This document shows positions 4,872 through 5,598 of a stretch of 5,598 nt of DNA, piece by piece. The stretch covers positions 1 to 5,598 of the forward strand of contig JAKAJF010000061.1 of assembly GCA_021813875.1 (NCBI GenBank), read 5' to 3'. Made by a program: the position numbers and the translations under genes. Within the stretch, counting starts at the first letter, position 1. Each line of letters starts with the position of its first letter. Under the pieces are notes generated by a model that was not told the DNA's origin, made no database searches, and saw nothing but the letters and a program-made list of their open reading frames with translations. The stretch is from a bacterium. GTDB lineage: Bacteria; Patescibacteriota; Patescibacteriia; Patescibacteriales; JAKAJF01.

Positions 4872-5598
4872 ATGGCAAAATTTAAATTCTTCTTCTTTGA
4901 ATACTGGCATTACGCGGTTATCATCCTGTTAGCCGCCGCTTTTTTTATCGGCGCCTCCGCCTTCAATTTCTATTCGCAGAGAGGTGGCTTCGTCAAATGG
5001 CTCTCGCCCGACGAGACCGCCAATTATACCTTTGCCAGATTATACGCCCAGACCGGAGGTTTGACCATCTTTGAAAGATATAATCTCGAAGCCCAGGAAA
5101 TCATCCACCCCAGGAGCTTCCGGAGCGACTATGGCACCCTGAAACCGGTCAGTTTCCTCGGGATCATCCTGATCTATGGCAAAATCGGCTCGCTCCTGGG
5201 AGTCAAAGCGATCCCTTATCTGACACCCTTCTTCGGCGGCATAGGTATCATCTTCTTCTATGGCCTGGTCAGGAAGATCTTCGGCCGGTCGACGGCCCTG
5301 ATCTCGGCCTTCTTGATGACCACCTTCCCGGTCTATCTTTACTATTCCGCCCGCAGCATGTTCCATAATGTCCTTTTCGCGGTCTTTCTGCTCGGAAGCC
5401 TCTACTTCGCCTGTCTGACGCCCGAAAAAGAATACGGAGGCCGGCGGAAACGCCTGATCGCCCTGGCTTACGCCGCCTTATCCGGAGGCTTCCTCGGCCT
5501 GGCCCTCATGACCAGGACTTCCGAGCTCCTCTGGGTCGGACCGCTTTATCTCTTGGTCTGGCTCTTCAATCTTAAAAGCTTCGACGTCTCCAAGCTCC
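4872..5598 (+). CDS. GT-C/GT39-like membrane glycosyltransferase, N-terminal part (runs off window)
   Basis: The ATG at 4872 lies 4 bp after the phosphatidyltransferase stop, and the frame is open for 242 codons to the window edge. It begins with a short basic segment and a membrane helix (residues ~14-34), followed by an extracytoplasmic loop with SPDE (45-48). The acidic pair in loop 1 corresponds to the catalytic position of GT-C enzymes of the PMT/ArnT/RgtA-D type, which transfer sugars from polyprenyl-phosphate donors on the outer face of the membrane (family knowledge). IHPRS (78-82) and LKPVSFLG (90-97) follow in the same loop, then helices at ~97-113, 115-135, 141-160, 165-182, 197-215 and 219-233. 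I see no ribosome site, so expression probably depends on coupling to the upstream gene. Acceptor and sugar are unknown, and the C-terminal half is missing. Of its 17 isoleucines, 16 use ATC. Confidence 0.85.
   Translation, partial: MAKFKFFFFEYWHYAVIILLAAAFFIGASAFNFYSQRGGFVKWLSPDETANYTFARLYAQTGGLTIFERYNLEAQEIIHPRSFRSDYGTLKPVSFLGIILIYGKIGSLLGVKAIPYLTPFFGGIGIIFFYGLVRKIFGRSTALISAFLMTTFPVYLYYSARSMFHNVLFAVFLLGSLYFACLTPEKEYGGRRKRLIALAYAALSGGFLGLALMTRTSELLWVGPLYLLVWLFNLKSFDVSKL

Noticed and set aside
5040..5366. 108-residue minus-strand ORF
   Set aside because: It is antisense to the GT-C-like gene, with an acidic, repetitive translation and no start signals.

Overview
This is a mosaic window with no rRNA, tRNA or CRISPR, made of two unlike halves that meet near position 2185. 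The left half (1-~2185) is accessory DNA. It holds the right end of an IS200/IS605-type insertion sequence (the last 22 codons of a Y1 transposase, then two hairpins). Next comes an RHS/YD-repeat protein that has lost its N-terminus and ends in a 150-residue tip I do not recognise. A small cysteine-repeat lipoprotein gene broken by an apparent frameshift follows, and then the first ~83 codons of a second secreted RHS-type gene that stops abruptly. The order 'RHS core + variable tip, small lipoprotein, next RHS start' resembles a polymorphic-toxin/immunity locus with tandem cassettes, but toxin and immunity activities are inferred from position only.

The right half (2204-5598) looks like ordinary chromosome coding for envelope biogenesis. 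A minus-strand gene (4216-2204) encodes a 670-residue polytopic membrane protein with a GT-C-glycosyltransferase-like layout. It diverges, across only 39 bp, from a plus-strand pair: a CDP-alcohol phosphatidyltransferase with the complete catalytic motif, and, 4 bp later, a GT-C/GT39-like membrane glycosyltransferase that runs off the window. Together they suggest phospholipid head-group synthesis next to lipid-linked sugar transfer at the cytoplasmic membrane.

The organism cannot be named with certainty. The right-hand proteins and the lack of Shine-Dalgarno sites there recall Candidate Phyla Radiation (Patescibacteria/Parcubacteria-like) genomes. The left half recalls RHS-rich environmental bacteria with lipoproteins, for example Omnitrophota-like lineages. 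My hand counts of isoleucine codons differ sharply between halves: ATC is 5 of 20 in the two RHS pieces but 34 of 41 in the two right-hand plus-strand genes. Either the left half was acquired horizontally, or the contig is a chimeric assembly joined near 2185. All lineage statements are impressions from protein style, not database results.
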